Below, one piece after another: positions 48,065-48,837 of a DNA stretch of 48,837 nt. Position numbers and translations under genes: made by a program. The notes under the pieces are model-generated. The model was given only the letters and a program-made list of their open reading frames with translations. It was not told the origin of the DNA and searched no databases. How positions within the stretch are numbered: the first letter of the stretch is position 1; each line of letters opens with the position of its first letter. Source of the stretch: Sphingobacterium alimentarium. Its GTDB lineage: Bacteria; Bacteroidota; Bacteroidia; Sphingobacteriales; Sphingobacteriaceae. Where the stretch lies: the NCBI RefSeq assembly GCF_004342685.1, contig NZ_SMBZ01000028.1:1-48837 (forward strand), given 5' to 3'.

Positions 48065-48365
48065 TAGATATTTCGCTTAGCTCAATATGACAGCTGCTGG
48101 TTGTTGTCATTCCGACAATAGAAGGAATCTCTAGATTAATTTAACGATATTTCTCTTTGCTCAATATGCCAATTGAAGGTTAATTGTCATTCCGACCCTA
48201 GGAGAAATCTCTAGATTAGTTTACAGTTATTTCGCTTCGCTCAATATGACACAGTTAAGGTTGATTGTCATTCCGACTATAGGAGGAATCTCTAGATTAA
48301 TTTACAGATATTTCACCTCGCTCAATATGACAGTTGATTGTTGACATTCTGATGACAGGAGGAAG
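48065..48365. repeat. array of ~80-bp intergenic tandem repeats
   Basis: Units begin TGTCATTCCGAC at 48105, 48185 and 48266, with a degenerate fourth start near 48342 (period ~80, 81, ~76). Each unit continues with GGAATCTCTAGATTA and ends with CTCAATATGAC, so the two ends are partly inverted (TGTCAT ... ATGACA). A partial unit precedes at 48067. Similar GTCATTCCGAC elements are scattered in Bacteroidota genomes. Confidence 0.75.
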
Positions 48366-48366
48366 G

Positions 48367-48837
48367 GGCTGTATCATAAATAAGTGGTACAGTCTTTTTT
48401 TTGTGTTATATTTCCTCTTATTCTTATTGATATAATTATTTGATTTCCTTATATTTAAGTGTTAAAAATCGATGATTATGTCTCGGAAATTACCTAATTT
48501 CAAACCCTACTATCAGCATCAATTGATGGCCTTTCCACCAACCTTTGATGAATTGATTCCCCAAGATCATCCTGTTCGAATCATTGATCAAGTGATCAAC
48601 TCCATTAACATAGACGGTATTCTTGACAAATATTATAAAACTGGTGCTTCAAGTTATCATCCTTTGATGCTTTTAAAGGTATTGATCTATGGCTATGTTT
48701 CCAACACGTACTCCAGCAGAAAGCTCGCGCTCGCTTGTAAACCTGAATTCGATAATTAAAAAGCGTACAATTGGTTAGTTTTTACCGTTTGATATTTGAT
48801 TGAAGGTTTCTTAGGGAAGAAACTGTATGCTGCTAAT
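48367..48837 (+). mobile_element. IS1182-type element, left part, running off the window
   Basis: A GGCTGTATCATAAATAAG end-like sequence starts at ~48368, followed ~100 bases later by a transposase start. The right end is outside the window. It belongs to a different subgroup from the deleted element at 14.5 kb. Confidence 0.55.
48472..48759 (+). pseudogene. IS1182-family transposase, truncated after ~95 residues
   Basis: The frame (MSRKLPNFKPYYQHQLMAFP, then FDELIPQDHPVRIIDQVINS and LMLLKVLIYGYVSNTYSSRK) is the standard N-terminal DUF772-like domain. After SSRK the sequence departs from the family and stops at 48759. None of the remaining downstream bases resume it. A full protein would be about 450-500 residues. 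Confidence 0.7.

Noticed and set aside
48065..48365. CRISPR array
   Set aside because: The ~80-bp units repeat almost throughout their length, with no short conserved repeat alternating with unique spacers, and no cas genes are near.

Overview
The window is a chromosomal segment of a member of the Bacteroidota, most likely Sphingobacteriaceae and Sphingobacterium-like. The evidence is TAnnTTTG -7 promoter boxes, no Shine-Dalgarno signals, GLPGLI-family secreted proteins, a SusC/TonB-receptor-like barrel, Bacteroidota-type lipoproteins, a fused OtsA-OtsB enzyme and Bacteroidota-type mobile elements. The species assignment is inference.

The window falls into two contrasting parts. The first ~15.2 kb is a graveyard of broken genes. 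It holds an IS21-truncated TPR gene, an IS21 remnant, an intact SMUG2-type uracil-DNA glycosylase, and then a run of pseudogenes: DUF488, pdeM-like, OmpA-like, bifunctional trehalose synthase/phosphatase otsAB, and GH15. Next come a tyrosine-integrase fragment, an intact VOC protein, an antitoxin with a C-terminally truncated YafQ-like toxin, and a scrap of a conjugative-element N6-adenine methylase. It ends with a Fic enzyme split by a single in-frame stop, a second chimeric Fic N-terminal fragment, and an internally deleted IS1182-type element with both inverted repeats and an 8-bp target duplication.

From 15.2 kb on, the genes are largely intact. In order: a dienelactone hydrolase; a two-GLPGLI plus outer-membrane-barrel operon; miaA with a Gfo/Idh/MocA oxidoreductase; a protein resembling phage homing-associated domains; def; a sugar isomerase/epimerase; a glycosyltransferase; a GMC oxidoreductase with its subunit-3 lipoprotein; miaE; and an LLM flavin oxidoreductase. 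An arsenic-resistance cassette (truncated DUF6428 gene, arsC-like gene, acr3, IS110 transposase) sits exactly at the 3' end of the LLM gene. It is bracketed by a 15-bp direct repeat, and the LLM gene's native stop and terminator now lie on the far side. apaG, an SDR-like gene and an ABC-F ATPase follow.

The last ~11 kb looks origin-proximal. Two perfect 14-bp parS palindromes lie just upstream of mnmG, with further degenerate copies up to 44.9 kb. A ~450-bp AT-rich gap between the divergent nadB and nadA carries two perfect and five near-perfect DnaA boxes and is a strong oriC candidate. thiL and an acetoacetyl-CoA synthetase follow, then a tandem array of ~80-bp repeats and the 5' end of a second IS1182-type element.
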